NCBI RefSeq assembly: GCF_035917455.1
Contig: NZ_CP109078.1
Location: 7,610,001-7,674,000 of the forward strand
Source: Micromonospora sp. NBC_01796
GTDB taxonomy: Bacteria > Actinomycetota > Actinomycetes > Mycobacteriales > Micromonosporaceae
Reading direction: 5' to 3'
DNA length: 64,000 nucleotides
Every line of letters begins with the position of its first letter. Position 1 is the stretch's first letter. Below are positions 32,532-41,014 of the stretch, piece by piece. A model generated the notes under the pieces. That model did no database searches. It saw only the letters and a program-made list of their open reading frames with translations, and had not been told where the DNA came from. The position numbers and the translations under genes were made by a program.

Positions 32532-33737
32532 CTACGACCCGATACCGAGCCTTTCGCAGAGCCCACGCAGCTCCGTCCAGCCAGTGCCCCGGCGGGACCG
32601 CTCCAGCAGGCTCCGTACGGTCTCAACCATGATCGGATTTCGCATCCGCTGGGGCGCCAGGCGGTCCGCCGCCAGGAGCATCCGCAACGCTTCGGCGTCC
32701 CGACCGGTTCTTGCCAACGCCCGACCGGTGTCCGAGTAGAACGCGAACTGTCGGGAGATCGAATCCACCGCGTGCGGCGTGGTGCCCCGTGCAATCTCCA
32801 CAGCCCGCCCCGGCGAATCGCCATCCGCTTCCATCGCTATTCGCCAGAAGTTGATGTTCGTCGGGCCGAACATGAGCCGGAGGGCGTCGGAGTCGCCCGT
32901 GTCGGCGGCGATCCGCTCCGCCAGTGCGACGGGCTCCATGGCGTCTTCGGCCCGTCCGAGCGCGTACAGCGCGTACGCCTGGGTCATGTAGAGCTGCCCC
33001 AGCATCTCGCGGCCATCAGGCAGGTTGGTGTGCGCCTCCAGATCGCGGGCCGCGTGGTCGGCGATTGTCAGCGCCCGCTCGTACAGGCCGCAGCCCGTCG
33101 CGGCGTGGGATCGGGCGAACGCGGCAAGGCCGAGCATGACCGGCTGGTCGAGCGCCTCGGCAGCCTGCTGCGCCCGGTCGGCGACAAGGCATGCGGCGGC
33201 AGGGTTGCCGGCGTACCTGACCACGAACGAAGCGGTGTCCTCGGCGATGACAAGTGCCCGTAGCGCCTCGGCACGCTCACTGCCGTAGGCCGCGAGATGG
33301 AGGCCGCGAAGCAGACTCGGGATGCGGGTTGTCGCGCCGGCGTAGTCGCACCGGGCACGAAGATCGCGGATCAGGTCCAGTTCATGAGTGAGCGCGGTTA
33401 TGGGAAGGGCATCCGCCTGTGCCGGCCGGTATTGGAGGTCTGCCTCAATGACGGCACGCAGTGTCTCGTACACGGAACCGCTGACCTGTGCATCGCCGTG
33501 GTCGACAGGCGCGGCCGGCTGGCCGGTGAGGTCGGTGACCGGGCAGCGGAGCCCCTGGGCGATGGACGCGAGGGTGAACCGGTTGTCGGCGCTGATCTCA
33601 CCGCGTTCGATTCGCGACAGCGTGGAATGGTGGATCCCGGCCAGGTCGGCAACGACCCGAACCGTGAGTTTGAGCAGCTTACGGCGATCGCGAATCCGCT
33701 GACCGATGGCGGCGTCCGGAGTGGATCTGCGCGGCAT
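32532..33737 (-). CDS. XRE-family regulator with TPR domain
   Basis: 401 aa. Helix-turn-helix residues about 8-65 (IGQRIRDRRKLLKLTVRVVADLAGIHHSTLSRIERGEISADNRFTLASIAQGL), followed by about 300 residues of TPR-like helices (LAAFARSHAATGCGLYERALTIADHAARDLEAH, AYALYALGRAEDAMEPVALAERIA, ALARTGRDAEALRMLLAADRLAP). ATG 33737 follows GGGAGGACGTC. It is divergent from a four-gene cassette and shares with it a promoter region carrying two GGTG...CACC palindromes. Probably represses or activates that cassette; ligand unknown. Confidence 0.9.
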   Translation of the reverse strand: MPRRSTPDAAIGQRIRDRRKLLKLTVRVVADLAGIHHSTLSRIERGEISADNRFTLASIAQGLRCPVTDLTGQPAAPVDHGDAQVSGSVYETLRAVIEADLQYRPAQADALPITALTHELDLIRDLRARCDYAGATTRIPSLLRGLHLAAYGSERAEALRALVIAEDTASFVVRYAGNPAAACLVADRAQQAAEALDQPVMLGLAAFARSHAATGCGLYERALTIADHAARDLEAHTNLPDGREMLGQLYMTQAYALYALGRAEDAMEPVALAERIAADTGDSDALRLMFGPTNINFWRIAMEADGDSPGRAVEIARGTTPHAVDSISRQFAFYSDTGRALARTGRDAEALRMLLAADRLAPQRMRNPIMVETVRSLLERSRRGTGWTELRGLCERLGIGS

Positions 33738-33781
33738 GACGTCCTCCCTGAGGGGATGCTGCCACCCACGGTACGACCCAT

Positions 33782-33853
33782 GGTGCACGTACGCACCAAC
33801 CTAGGTATTCATCGCCCTACTGTCCGCTTAACAGCACGGTGTGTGAGCACACC
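33782..33853. promoter_or_regulatory. Two 16-bp palindromes between XRE regulator and small-gene cassette
   Basis: GGTGCACGTACGCACC (33782-33797, one mismatch) and GGTGTGTGAGCACACC (33838-33853, perfect 6-4-6), start-to-start 56 bp. They flank the shared promoter region and end 27 bp before the cassette's first ATG. Confidence 0.6.
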
Positions 33854-33880
33854 ATTGCTTTCCGAGCTTGGAGGTACGCG

Positions 33881-34354
33881 ATGGCGATCAACAGCACCAG
33901 ACGAAAGTGGTTCGCGTCGGGTGTCGATCCGGCTCCAGCCCCAGTGGTTCCCCTCCCCGTCTCGGAGCCAGACATTGCCGGGCGCGAGCGACCACTCGTG
34001 GCGTTGGTCGCGGCGGCAGAATGCGACCCTGGGCCGGTCGAGCAGGTGACCCCCGGCCCCGCACCGGAACCGGTCGAGCCGACCCGCACGGTAGGCCAGC
34101 GTCCGGCTCTGGCGGTCGGGGCGGCGATGGTTGGACGGTCCTACCGGTCGGACCCCGCGACACGGAGGCGGCTCAACTCTCGGCAAGCCGCCTGGTGGGG
34201 GGCCGTCATGAGCGACGCTGCTCAAATGATCCGGGACGCGCTGCGGGTGGTTGCCGAGCACCGGGACAGCACGTGCGAACAGTGCAAGGAAGACGGATCG
34301 TGCCGAGCACTCGACCGGGCACGGAGCCTCGTCGCGACGCCGAGCGAGTGGTGA
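33881..34354 (+). CDS. Small cassette gene 1: Cys-motif hypothetical protein
   Basis: 157 aa. Residues 1-95 are Pro/Val/Ala-rich and probably disordered; the conserved-looking part is SDAAQMIRDALRVVAEHRDSTCEQCKEDGSCRALDRARS, with a CEQCKEDGSC motif that could hold a metal or a disulphide. GGAGG is 6 bp before the ATG, a strong ribosome site; the other three cassette genes have none and depend on coupling. Divergent from the XRE-TPR regulator. Family unknown to me. Confidence 0.7.
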   Translation: MAINSTRRKWFASGVDPAPAPVVPLPVSEPDIAGRERPLVALVAAAECDPGPVEQVTPGPAPEPVEPTRTVGQRPALAVGAAMVGRSYRSDPATRRRLNSRQAAWWGAVMSDAAQMIRDALRVVAEHRDSTCEQCKEDGSCRALDRARSLVATPSEW

Positions 34355-34629
34355 CCGCCACCCTGCCGCCCGTCCCGCGCGGCCTGCTCCTCCGGCTCCA
34401 ACCGGGCGAGTGGTACGACGACGGCAGGCCGGCCACGACGGCAACGACCGTGCGGGTGTTCGCGATAGACCGGATGGCGCCCCGGCTACGCGGACTCGAC
34501 TACGAGTTCTGGGTATCCGCTCACACGCTGAGATGCACCCCAGCGGAGGCGTTGAAGCACCCGCCCTGCGCGAGTTCCTACGTCCCGCGCGCGGCAATCG
34601 AGCGGCATCTCAGGGAGCCGACGCGGTGA
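34351..34629 (+). CDS. Small cassette gene 2: hypothetical protein
   Basis: 92 aa: VTATLPPVPRGLLLRLQPGEWYDDGRPATTATTVRVFAIDRMAPRLRGLDYEFWVSAHTLRC, a short beta-barrel-like pattern (R-L-x-P-G-E-W-Y / T-V-R-V) followed by a helical tail. GTG start overlaps the preceding stop by GTGA; the end overlaps the next gene the same way. No motif with known function. Confidence 0.65.
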   Translation: MTATLPPVPRGLLLRLQPGEWYDDGRPATTATTVRVFAIDRMAPRLRGLDYEFWVSAHTLRCTPAEALKHPPCASSYVPRAAIERHLREPTR

Positions 34630-34826
34630 GCCGGCAGGACGAGCGACTCACTCCGGCCGCGATCTGGTGGGCGGCGACCCGGACCCTCGACGCCCACCTC
34701 AACGGCCGCCAGTGCCCACAGTGCAAGGGCGCCGAGTGCGAGCAACTGGCGTGGGCCATTCGGCAGCGGCCCGCCGGGCGGTCGGCGTCGGTGGTGCCGG
34801 TCCTCCTCGCTGGCGTGACCCCGTGA
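34626..34826 (+). CDS. Small cassette gene 3: Cys-motif hypothetical protein
   Basis: 66 aa: SRQDERLTPAAIWWAATRTLDAHLNGRQCPQCKGAECEQLAWAIRQR. The CPQCKGAEC motif in a helical context repeats the CEQCKEDGSC arrangement of cassette gene 1 (C-x2-C-K-x2/3-C), so the two are probably related domains. GTGA overlaps at both ends. Function unknown. Confidence 0.65.
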   Translation: MSRQDERLTPAAIWWAATRTLDAHLNGRQCPQCKGAECEQLAWAIRQRPAGRSASVVPVLLAGVTP

Positions 34827-35065
34827 CCAATCCGGAGGCGGGTACGGGGACGACGCGGGCGCTGGTCAAGGTCACCGTCAACCTCACGCCTCGGGCGGTC
34901 AACGCCCTCGACACGGCGTGCGCGCGGACCAGGGACACGAAAACGGACACGATCAACCGGGCACTCGTCGTTTACAACCTGGTGCACGACCTGATGGAGC
35001 ACGGCGGCGGCAACCTCACCGTGCAGCGCCCGGACGGCAGCACCGAGCGAGTCCACCTGTTGTGA
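34823..35065 (+). CDS. Small cassette gene 4: ribbon-helix-helix-like protein
   Basis: 80 aa. ALVKVTVNLTPRAVNALDTACARTRDTKTDTINRALVVYNLVHDLM has the beta strand (VKVTVNLTP), helix and TKTDTINRAL second helix of RHH/CopG DNA-binding proteins; a short acidic C-terminus follows. It could be an antitoxin-like or plasmid/transfer-type regulator, but no toxin gene follows. Starts by GTGA overlap with gene 3. Confidence 0.72.
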   Translation: MTNPEAGTGTTRALVKVTVNLTPRAVNALDTACARTRDTKTDTINRALVVYNLVHDLMEHGGGNLTVQRPDGSTERVHLL

Positions 35066-35251
35066 CCAGTCCGGGTCGGCGGCAACCGGCTCCGGACAGC
35101 AAGACGTCGCCCCGGACCATCGCGGTCCGGGGCGACGTCTATCTGCACGGTGGGCACGGTCTCGGGATATGGGTGGCAGATCGGTGCAGGCGTGACACTC
35201 CGCCGAATGCGGGTGAGCGATATCCGAAGCTTGCCGGAGGCAGCGGATAGT

Positions 35252-35845
35252 GTGTCGAGCATGGTGGACCTTGAGGACGTGATCAGGTCTCTATTCCGGC
35301 AACCCACAGGGCCGACGCACGAGAATCGCTCTGTCGAACGGCTCGACAATGGAGCCTTCCATCTCGACTACTACGACCCTGACCACGTATACCTGGTGAC
35401 GGTGCGCCAAGTCCCACGGATCCGGCTAACGCTTGAACGCCCGTTGCTGGTAGGCAGCGTCGCCGGGGTGCGTGCCGAGCTTGTGCAGGTCAGCCTGGCC
35501 AACCACATCGAGGTGGTACTCGACGCGGAACAAGGTCCGCCTCGGGAGGCTGCATCCAGCAGCTTCATGGCCTCGTACCGACAATGGGAGGGGCAAGCCG
35601 AGCGCGGTTCACGGCCGCCACCGTGGCCCGCGGAACACTTTAGGAGAATCGCTCTCACCGTCTCCGACGACATCGGCACGCCTTACCACCTCGCCTCAGG
35701 GCTGATTGGAGGTACCAGGACGGAGTGGGAAGTACGTTGGTTGTTCCGCCCGACGCCACCTGTGACAGCGCGTCGGCTGACACTGGAATTCACACCTCCG
35801 ACCGGAGCCCCCGTAAAGATCGATCTCTCACTGCCTTCTCCCTGA
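35252..35845 (+). CDS. Hypothetical protein (about 197 aa)
   Basis: Soluble protein: MVDLEDVIRSLFRQPTGPTHENRSVERLDNGAFHLDYYDPDHVYLVTVRQVPRIRLTLERP, then a beta-rich C-terminal half (TRTEWEVRWLFRPTPPVTARRLTLEFTPP). GTG 35252 follows GGAGG at 11 bp; ATG 35261 is the alternative. GC is lower than in neighbours, and the IS5-like element is inserted 33 bp after its stop. Family not recognised. Confidence 0.6.
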   Translation: MSSMVDLEDVIRSLFRQPTGPTHENRSVERLDNGAFHLDYYDPDHVYLVTVRQVPRIRLTLERPLLVGSVAGVRAELVQVSLANHIEVVLDAEQGPPREAASSSFMASYRQWEGQAERGSRPPPWPAEHFRRIALTVSDDIGTPYHLASGLIGGTRTEWEVRWLFRPTPPVTARRLTLEFTPPTGAPVKIDLSLPSP

Positions 35846-35877
35846 GAGCCGACGCTAAACTGATGTGACGAAAGCGG

Positions 35878-35900
35878 CCTAAAGGACGTCTCGTAACTCG
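35878..35900 (+). repeat. IS terminal inverted repeat, left
   Basis: 23 bp, perfect complement of 36741-36763. Confidence 0.88.
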
Positions 35901-35931
35901 GTGAAGGCGTGGCCGGGTAAGGCTGCTGGTG

Positions 35932-36729
35932 TCACCCCGTCAGGATGATGTTGTGGATGTGGGCGATACCGGATGCGGTGTCGGCCAATGTGCGGGCGGC
36001 GCGGCGGTAGTCACGCAGGATCTTGAAACACTTCATGCGGGCCAGGGCGTGTTCGACCTGCGCCCGGACGGTGCGGTGCTGCTTGTTCAGGTTGGCCTTC
36101 CACTCGGGTAGCTCGCTGCCGTCGGTGGGCTTGCGGTACGGGATGATCACCTCGGGGTTGCCGCGGTAGGCGCCGTCGGCCATGACCGGGCGTCCGGCCA
36201 GCTTCTGGTCGATACCGGAGGTGCGGTAGACGATCGTGTCGTTGCGGTTGCCGGGTTGCGGGTCGCCGAGGGCGACGACGAGGCGGGTGTGGGCGTCGAT
36301 GGCGACCTGCAGGTTCGTGCTGTAGCGGTAGTTCTTGCTCGGGGCGGCCAGGCGGTGGTCTCGGGTCGGGATGAGAGTGCCGTCGACGATCGCGATCTGG
36401 TCGATCCGACGCCGCCGCACCGGGGCCAGGGCGAGGAGGGGGCCGAGGGTGTCGATGACCCGGTGTGCGGCGGAGTGCGATACCCCGAACAGTGGGCCGA
36501 TCTGGCGCATCGTCAGGTTCGTGCGCCAGTACGCGGCCACCAGCAGTACCCGGTCCGGCAGGTCGAGAGACCACTGCCGGCCCGGCCGGCCGTCAGCGAT
36601 CGCGTCCCCGCCACGCTCGGCGACCAGCGTGACGAGTCTGCGGAACTGGACGGGCTGCAGCCCGGTGAACGGGAAGATCCACTCCGGGCGAGCTGCCGAG
36701 ATCACCTGCACCCCGACATGATCCACCAT
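35932..36729 (-). CDS. IS5-family DDE transposase
   Basis: 265-aa transposase. N-terminal HTH part (TNLTMRQIGPLFGVSHSAAHRVIDTLG) and DDE catalytic region: first Asp in IAIVDGTLIPTRDH, second in RPVMADGAYRGN, and Glu in VRAQVEHALARMK with the IS5/DDE_Tnp_4-type spacing. Frame is uninterrupted from ATG 36729 to the stop at 35932, both inside the terminal repeats. It resembles the Streptomyces IS112-type group. Confidence 0.93.
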   Translation of the reverse strand: MVDHVGVQVISAARPEWIFPFTGLQPVQFRRLVTLVAERGGDAIADGRPGRQWSLDLPDRVLLVAAYWRTNLTMRQIGPLFGVSHSAAHRVIDTLGPLLALAPVRRRRIDQIAIVDGTLIPTRDHRLAAPSKNYRYSTNLQVAIDAHTRLVVALGDPQPGNRNDTIVYRTSGIDQKLAGRPVMADGAYRGNPEVIIPYRKPTDGSELPEWKANLNKQHRTVRAQVEHALARMKCFKILRDYRRAARTLADTASGIAHIHNIILTG

Positions 36730-36740
36730 GGACCACCTAT

Positions 36741-36763
36741 CGAGTTACGAGACGTCCTTTAGG
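36741..36763 (-). repeat. IS terminal inverted repeat, right
   Basis: 23 bp, perfect complement of 35878-35900, ending 12 bp upstream of the transposase start. Confidence 0.88.
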
Positions 36764-36888
36764 CAAGACCTGACGCCTTGGAGCGCAATCGCGCCATCGA
36801 TGCTCGTCGTGTCTCACCGGTTACTGAGGATCGCTTCGCTGCTCCCCGCTGCCTTTCCAGTGTTGCCACCTGTTGAGACGATGGCGCC

Positions 36889-37383
36889 ATGACGCCAGAC
36901 CCAACTGCTATCCCGGTCGACGGTCGGGCATCCGAAGGGGCGATTGTGGCGGCCTACGCCATCGTCGGCGCCCGCAGAACATCGTTCGACACGATGATGT
37001 GGCAAGTACCTGCCCTAGCGACCGCAGCCCAGGCGTTCCTTCTCACGATCGCCCTCGGTCCGGACAGCCAACGCGCGGCTCAAACCGTGGCAGCTACACT
37101 CGGTGCCATCCTGGCCGGGCTGTCCGCGCAATTGATGGCCAAGTACCGGCATCTGGAAACGAGCGACAGCCGCCTCGCAGAACGGATCGAGCGTCAGCTA
37201 GGCCTTGATGGAAGCCTTGGAGCACCTCCCCATGCCCCCGCCCGCATCCGTCTAGGCGACAAACTGCCCTGGTGGGTCCGCATGTCGTCGTACCGACTCT
37301 GGATCCTCGGTATAGCAGCATTCGGCGTTGCAGACTTGGCCGTAGCCCTCGACGCAGTGGCGGGCATCGGCCTTTTCGACTGA
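36889..37383 (+). CDS. Hypothetical membrane protein (164 aa)
   Basis: Two N-terminal helices (MMWQVPALATAAQAFLLTIAL and AAQTVAATLGAILAGLSAQLM) with a short loop, a soluble mid-part (YRHLETSDSRLAERIERQLGLDG) and one C-terminal helix (LWILGIAAFGVADLAVALDAVAG). Such three-helix proteins with an RHLE-like segment resemble SLATT/S-2TM-type membrane effectors loosely, but the match is too weak to assign. GC lower than the core genes nearby. Stands alone between the IS and metH. Confidence 0.65.
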   Translation: MTPDPTAIPVDGRASEGAIVAAYAIVGARRTSFDTMMWQVPALATAAQAFLLTIALGPDSQRAAQTVAATLGAILAGLSAQLMAKYRHLETSDSRLAERIERQLGLDGSLGAPPHAPARIRLGDKLPWWVRMSSYRLWILGIAAFGVADLAVALDAVAGIGLFD

Positions 37384-37483
37384 TCCGGAAGGCAGGAACA
37401 TCGCCGGCCAGCAGTAGCACCCAACAGCCTCGTTAGGCTATAGCTCTGGTGTTCAACGCCTCACCTTGACGCTCGAATGTCGA

Positions 37484-40400
37484 CTACTTGGCGTTGAAGT
37501 AGTTGGCGTCGGGGTGGTGGACGATGATGGCGTCGGTGGCCTGCTCCGGTTCGAGTTGGAACTCCTCGGAGAGGCGTACGCCGATGCGGTCGGCGCCGAG
37601 CAGGTCGACGATCTTCGCCCGGTCCTCGAGGTCGGGGCAGGCCGTGTAGCCGAGCGCGTACCGGCAGCCTCGGTAGTCGTTGTGCAGCAGGCCGGCGAGG
37701 TCCGTCGGGTCGTCGGTGCCGAGCGTACGGCCGCCGGGCAGGACCAGCTCGTTGCGGACCCGGCGGTGCCAGTATTCGGCGAGGGCCTCGGTGAGCTGTA
37801 CGGACAGGCCGTGCACCTCGAGGTAGTCGCGGTACTCGTTTCGGGCGAACATCTTCGCGGTGTACTCGCTGACCGGTTGGCCGACGGTGACCAGTTGCAG
37901 GGCCACCACGTCCAACTGCTCACCGCGCGGCTTGAAGAAGTCGGCCAGGCAGAGGCGGCGTTCCTGGCGCTGACGGGGGAAGGTGAAGCGGGCCCGTTCG
38001 GTGTTCCCGTTCTCGTCCAGCACCACCAGGTCGTTGCCTTCGGAGTACGCCGGGAAGTAGCCGTAGACCACTGCGGCTTCGAGCACCTTGTCGGCGATCA
38101 GCCGGTCCAGCCAGTAGCGCAGCCGGGGCCGTCCTTCGGTTTCGACCAGTTCCTCGTACGTCGGGCCGTTGCCGCCCCGGGCACCGCGCAGCCCCCACTG
38201 GCCGACGAACGTCGCCCGCTCGTCCAGGACGGCCGAGTAGTCCGCCAACGGCACACCCTTGATGACGCGGGTGCCGAAGAACGGTGGTGCGGGCACCTCG
38301 ACGTCGGTGGCGACATCGGAGCGGACCGAGGAGTCGTTGATGTCCGGCAGGGCGTCGCCGACCATGGTCCGTTGGCGCTCCCGTCGTGCCCGCCGCGCCG
38401 CCAGGGCCGCCTCCCGTTCCGGGTCGACCACTGCGGCGCCACCGCGTTTGGCAATCATCACCCGGTCCATCAGGGACAGTCCCTCGAACGCGTCGCGGGC
38501 GTAGTGCACCTGGCCGGCGTACATCGAACGGAGATCGTCCTCGACGTAGGCCCGGGTGAGCGCGGCCCCGCCGAGCAGCACCGGCCAGCGTTCGGCGACC
38601 CCGCGGGAGACCATCTCCTGGAGGTTCTCCTTCATGATGACGGTGCTCTTGACCAGCAACCCGGACATGCCGATGGCGTCTGCCCGGTGTTCCTCGGCGG
38701 CGTCGAGGATCGCGGTGATGGGCTGCTTGATGCCGATGTTGACAACCTCGTAGCCGTTGTTGGACAGGATGATGTCGACCAGGTTCTTGCCGATGTCGTG
38801 CACGTCGCCCTTGACCGTGGCCAGCACGATCTTGCCCTTGCCGCCGTCGTCGGCCTTCTCCATGTGCGGTTCCAGGTACGCGACCGCGGTCTTCATCACC
38901 TCGGCCGACTGGAGCACGAACGGGAGCTGCATCTGGCCGGAGCCGAACAGCTCGCCGACGACCTTCATCCCGTCGAGCAGGGTGTCGTTGATGATCGCCA
39001 GCGCGGGGCGCTCGGTCAGGGCGTCGTCCAGGTCGGCTTCCAGGCCCTTGCGTTCGCCGTCGACGATCCGGCGCTTGAGTCGCTCGTCCAGCGGCAGCCC
39101 GGCCAGTTCCTCGGCCCGGGTGGCACGGGCCGAAGCGGCGTCGACGCCCTCGAAGACCTGGATGAAGCGCTGCACCGGGTCGTACGCGGGCTGGTCGTCG
39201 GTGGCCGGGCGGCGCCGGTCGTAGACCAGGTCGAGGGCCGCCTCGCGCTGCTCCTGCGGGATCTTCGACATCGGCAGGATCTTGCTGGCGTGCACGATCG
39301 CGCTGGTCAGCCCGGCCTGCACGCATTCGTGCAGGAAGACCGAGTTGAGCACCTGGCGGGCGGCGGGGTTGAGTCCGAAGGAGACGTTGGACAGCCCGAG
39401 GGTGAAGTTGACGCCGGGGTAGCGCTGGGCGATCTCTCGGATCGCGTTGATGGTCTCGATGCCGTCGCGGCGGGTTTCCTCCTGGCCCGTGGCGATCGGG
39501 AAGGTCAGCGTGTCGACCATGATGTCGCCCAGCGAGAGTCCCCACCGGCCGGTGAGGTCGTCGATCAGCCGGGACGCGACCCGGACCTTCCACTCGGCCG
39601 TACGGGCCTGGCCCTCCTCGTCGATGGTCAGTGCCACCACGGCGGCGCCGTGCTCCTTGATGATCGGCATCACCCGGGCGTACCGGGATTCGGGGCCGTC
39701 GCCGTCCTCGAAGTTGACCGAGTTGACCACGCACCGGCCGCCGAGCATCTCCAACCCCGCCTCGATCACCTGGGGCTCGGTCGAGTCGAGCATGATCGGC
39801 AGGGTGGACGCGGTGGCGAACCGGCTGGCGAGTTGGCGCATGTCCTCGGCGCCGTCGCGGCCGACGTAGTCGACGCAGAGGTCGAGCAGGTGCGAGCCGT
39901 CGCGGGCCTGGCTGCGGGCGATCTCCACGCACGCCTGCCAGTCGCCGGCGAGCATCGCCTCCCGGAACGCCTTGGAGCCGTTGGCGTTGGTCCGCTCCCC
40001 CACCATCAGGACGCTGGCGTCCTGGGCGAACGGGACGTGGTGGTAGATCGACGCGACCCCGGCCTCCGGCTGGGGCTGGCGCACGACCGGGGTGGCTCCG
40101 GTCAGCCGCTCGGAGACGGCCCGGATGTGCTCGGGGGTGGTGCCGCAGCAGCCACCGACGAGCGAGACGCCGTACTCGTTGACGAACCGGTCGAGCGCGT
40201 CGGCAAGTTCCTGCGGGGTCAGCGGGTAGTAGGCGCCGTCGGCGGTGAGCTGTGGCAGGCCGGCGTTCGGCATCACCGACAGCGGGACCCGGGCGTGCTG
40301 GGAGAGGTACCGCAGGTGCTCGCTCATCTCGGCCGGGCCGGTGGCACAGTTGAGCCCGATCAGGTCGATGCCGAGCGGTTCGAGGGCGGTCAGCGCGGCA

Positions 40401-41014
40401 CCGATCTCGCTGCCGAGCAGCATGGTCCCGGTGGTCTCGACGGTGACGTGGCAGATCAACGGCACCGTACGGCCGGCCTGCATCATCGCCCGCCGGGCAC
40501 CGACCACAGCGGACTTGACCTGGAGCAGGTCCTGGCAGGTCTCGATGATCAACGCGTCGACACCGCCGGTGAGCAGCCCGGTCGCGTTCTCCAGGTACGC
40601 CTGGCGCAGGGTGTCGTACCGGCTGTGTCCGAGGGTGGGGAGCTTGGTGCCGGGCCCGATCGACCCGAGTACGAACCGGGGCCGCTCCGGCGTCGACCAG
40701 TGGTCGGCGGACTGCCGGGCGATCCGGGCGCCGGCCTCGGCCAGCTCGACGATCCGGTGCTGGATGTCGTACTCGCCGAGGTTGCCGAGGTTGGTGCCGA
40801 AGGTGTTCGTCTCGACGCAGTCCGCACCGGCCTCGAAGTACGCGTCGTGCACCGACCGGACGACCTCGGGCCGGGTGACGTTCAGGACCTCGTTGCAGCC
40901 CTCGTAGCCCTCGAAGTCGTCCAGGCTCAGATCGGCTGCCTGCAACATGGTCCCCATCGCACCGTCGGCGATCAGGATCCGGGTCGCGAGAGCGTCCAGC
41001 AGCGAAATAGGCAC
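37484..41014 (-). CDS. metH: Cobalamin-dependent methionine synthase
   Basis: 1176-aa enzyme that methylates homocysteine with 5-methyltetrahydrofolate through cobalamin. Homocysteine domain residues about 5-325 with zinc ligands C223 (GLNCATGP) and C289-C290 (GGCCGTTPEH); pterin domain about 335-600; cobalamin cap and Rossmann modules with the base-off ligand H739 in DVHDIG, then SGLLVKS and PVLLGGAAL; C-terminal AdoMet activation domain from about 880. Length is usual for actinobacterial MetH. No cobalamin riboswitch is visible in the 365-bp upstream gap. Divergent from the PAC2 gene. Confidence 0.97.
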   Translation of the reverse strand: MPISLLDALATRILIADGAMGTMLQAADLSLDDFEGYEGCNEVLNVTRPEVVRSVHDAYFEAGADCVETNTFGTNLGNLGEYDIQHRIVELAEAGARIARQSADHWSTPERPRFVLGSIGPGTKLPTLGHSRYDTLRQAYLENATGLLTGGVDALIIETCQDLLQVKSAVVGARRAMMQAGRTVPLICHVTVETTGTMLLGSEIGAALTALEPLGIDLIGLNCATGPAEMSEHLRYLSQHARVPLSVMPNAGLPQLTADGAYYPLTPQELADALDRFVNEYGVSLVGGCCGTTPEHIRAVSERLTGATPVVRQPQPEAGVASIYHHVPFAQDASVLMVGERTNANGSKAFREAMLAGDWQACVEIARSQARDGSHLLDLCVDYVGRDGAEDMRQLASRFATASTLPIMLDSTEPQVIEAGLEMLGGRCVVNSVNFEDGDGPESRYARVMPIIKEHGAAVVALTIDEEGQARTAEWKVRVASRLIDDLTGRWGLSLGDIMVDTLTFPIATGQEETRRDGIETINAIREIAQRYPGVNFTLGLSNVSFGLNPAARQVLNSVFLHECVQAGLTSAIVHASKILPMSKIPQEQREAALDLVYDRRRPATDDQPAYDPVQRFIQVFEGVDAASARATRAEELAGLPLDERLKRRIVDGERKGLEADLDDALTERPALAIINDTLLDGMKVVGELFGSGQMQLPFVLQSAEVMKTAVAYLEPHMEKADDGGKGKIVLATVKGDVHDIGKNLVDIILSNNGYEVVNIGIKQPITAILDAAEEHRADAIGMSGLLVKSTVIMKENLQEMVSRGVAERWPVLLGGAALTRAYVEDDLRSMYAGQVHYARDAFEGLSLMDRVMIAKRGGAAVVDPEREAALAARRARRERQRTMVGDALPDINDSSVRSDVATDVEVPAPPFFGTRVIKGVPLADYSAVLDERATFVGQWGLRGARGGNGPTYEELVETEGRPRLRYWLDRLIADKVLEAAVVYGYFPAYSEGNDLVVLDENGNTERARFTFPRQRQERRLCLADFFKPRGEQLDVVALQLVTVGQPVSEYTAKMFARNEYRDYLEVHGLSVQLTEALAEYWHRRVRNELVLPGGRTLGTDDPTDLAGLLHNDYRGCRYALGYTACPDLEDRAKIVDLLGADRIGVRLSEEFQLEPEQATDAIIVHHPDANYFNAK

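Larger units (their letters stand above)
35878..36763 (-). mobile_element. IS5-like insertion sequence, complete (886 bp)
   Basis: Bounded by 23-bp perfect inverted repeats (35878-35900 and 36741-36763; outer bases CCTAAAGGACGTC) and holding one transposase gene that fills almost the whole element. Perfect ends and an intact frame suggest recent arrival. If the element proper begins at AAGGACG, a TA duplication flanks it, as in some IS5-family members; the target-site duplication is otherwise not clear. Confidence 0.88.

Noticed and set aside
35065-35251. Toxin gene after the ribbon-helix-helix-like cassette gene 4
   Set aside because: The 186 bp hold a GC-rich inverted repeat and no open frame of toxin type; the next gene (35252) does not overlap and its sequence is not toxin-like.
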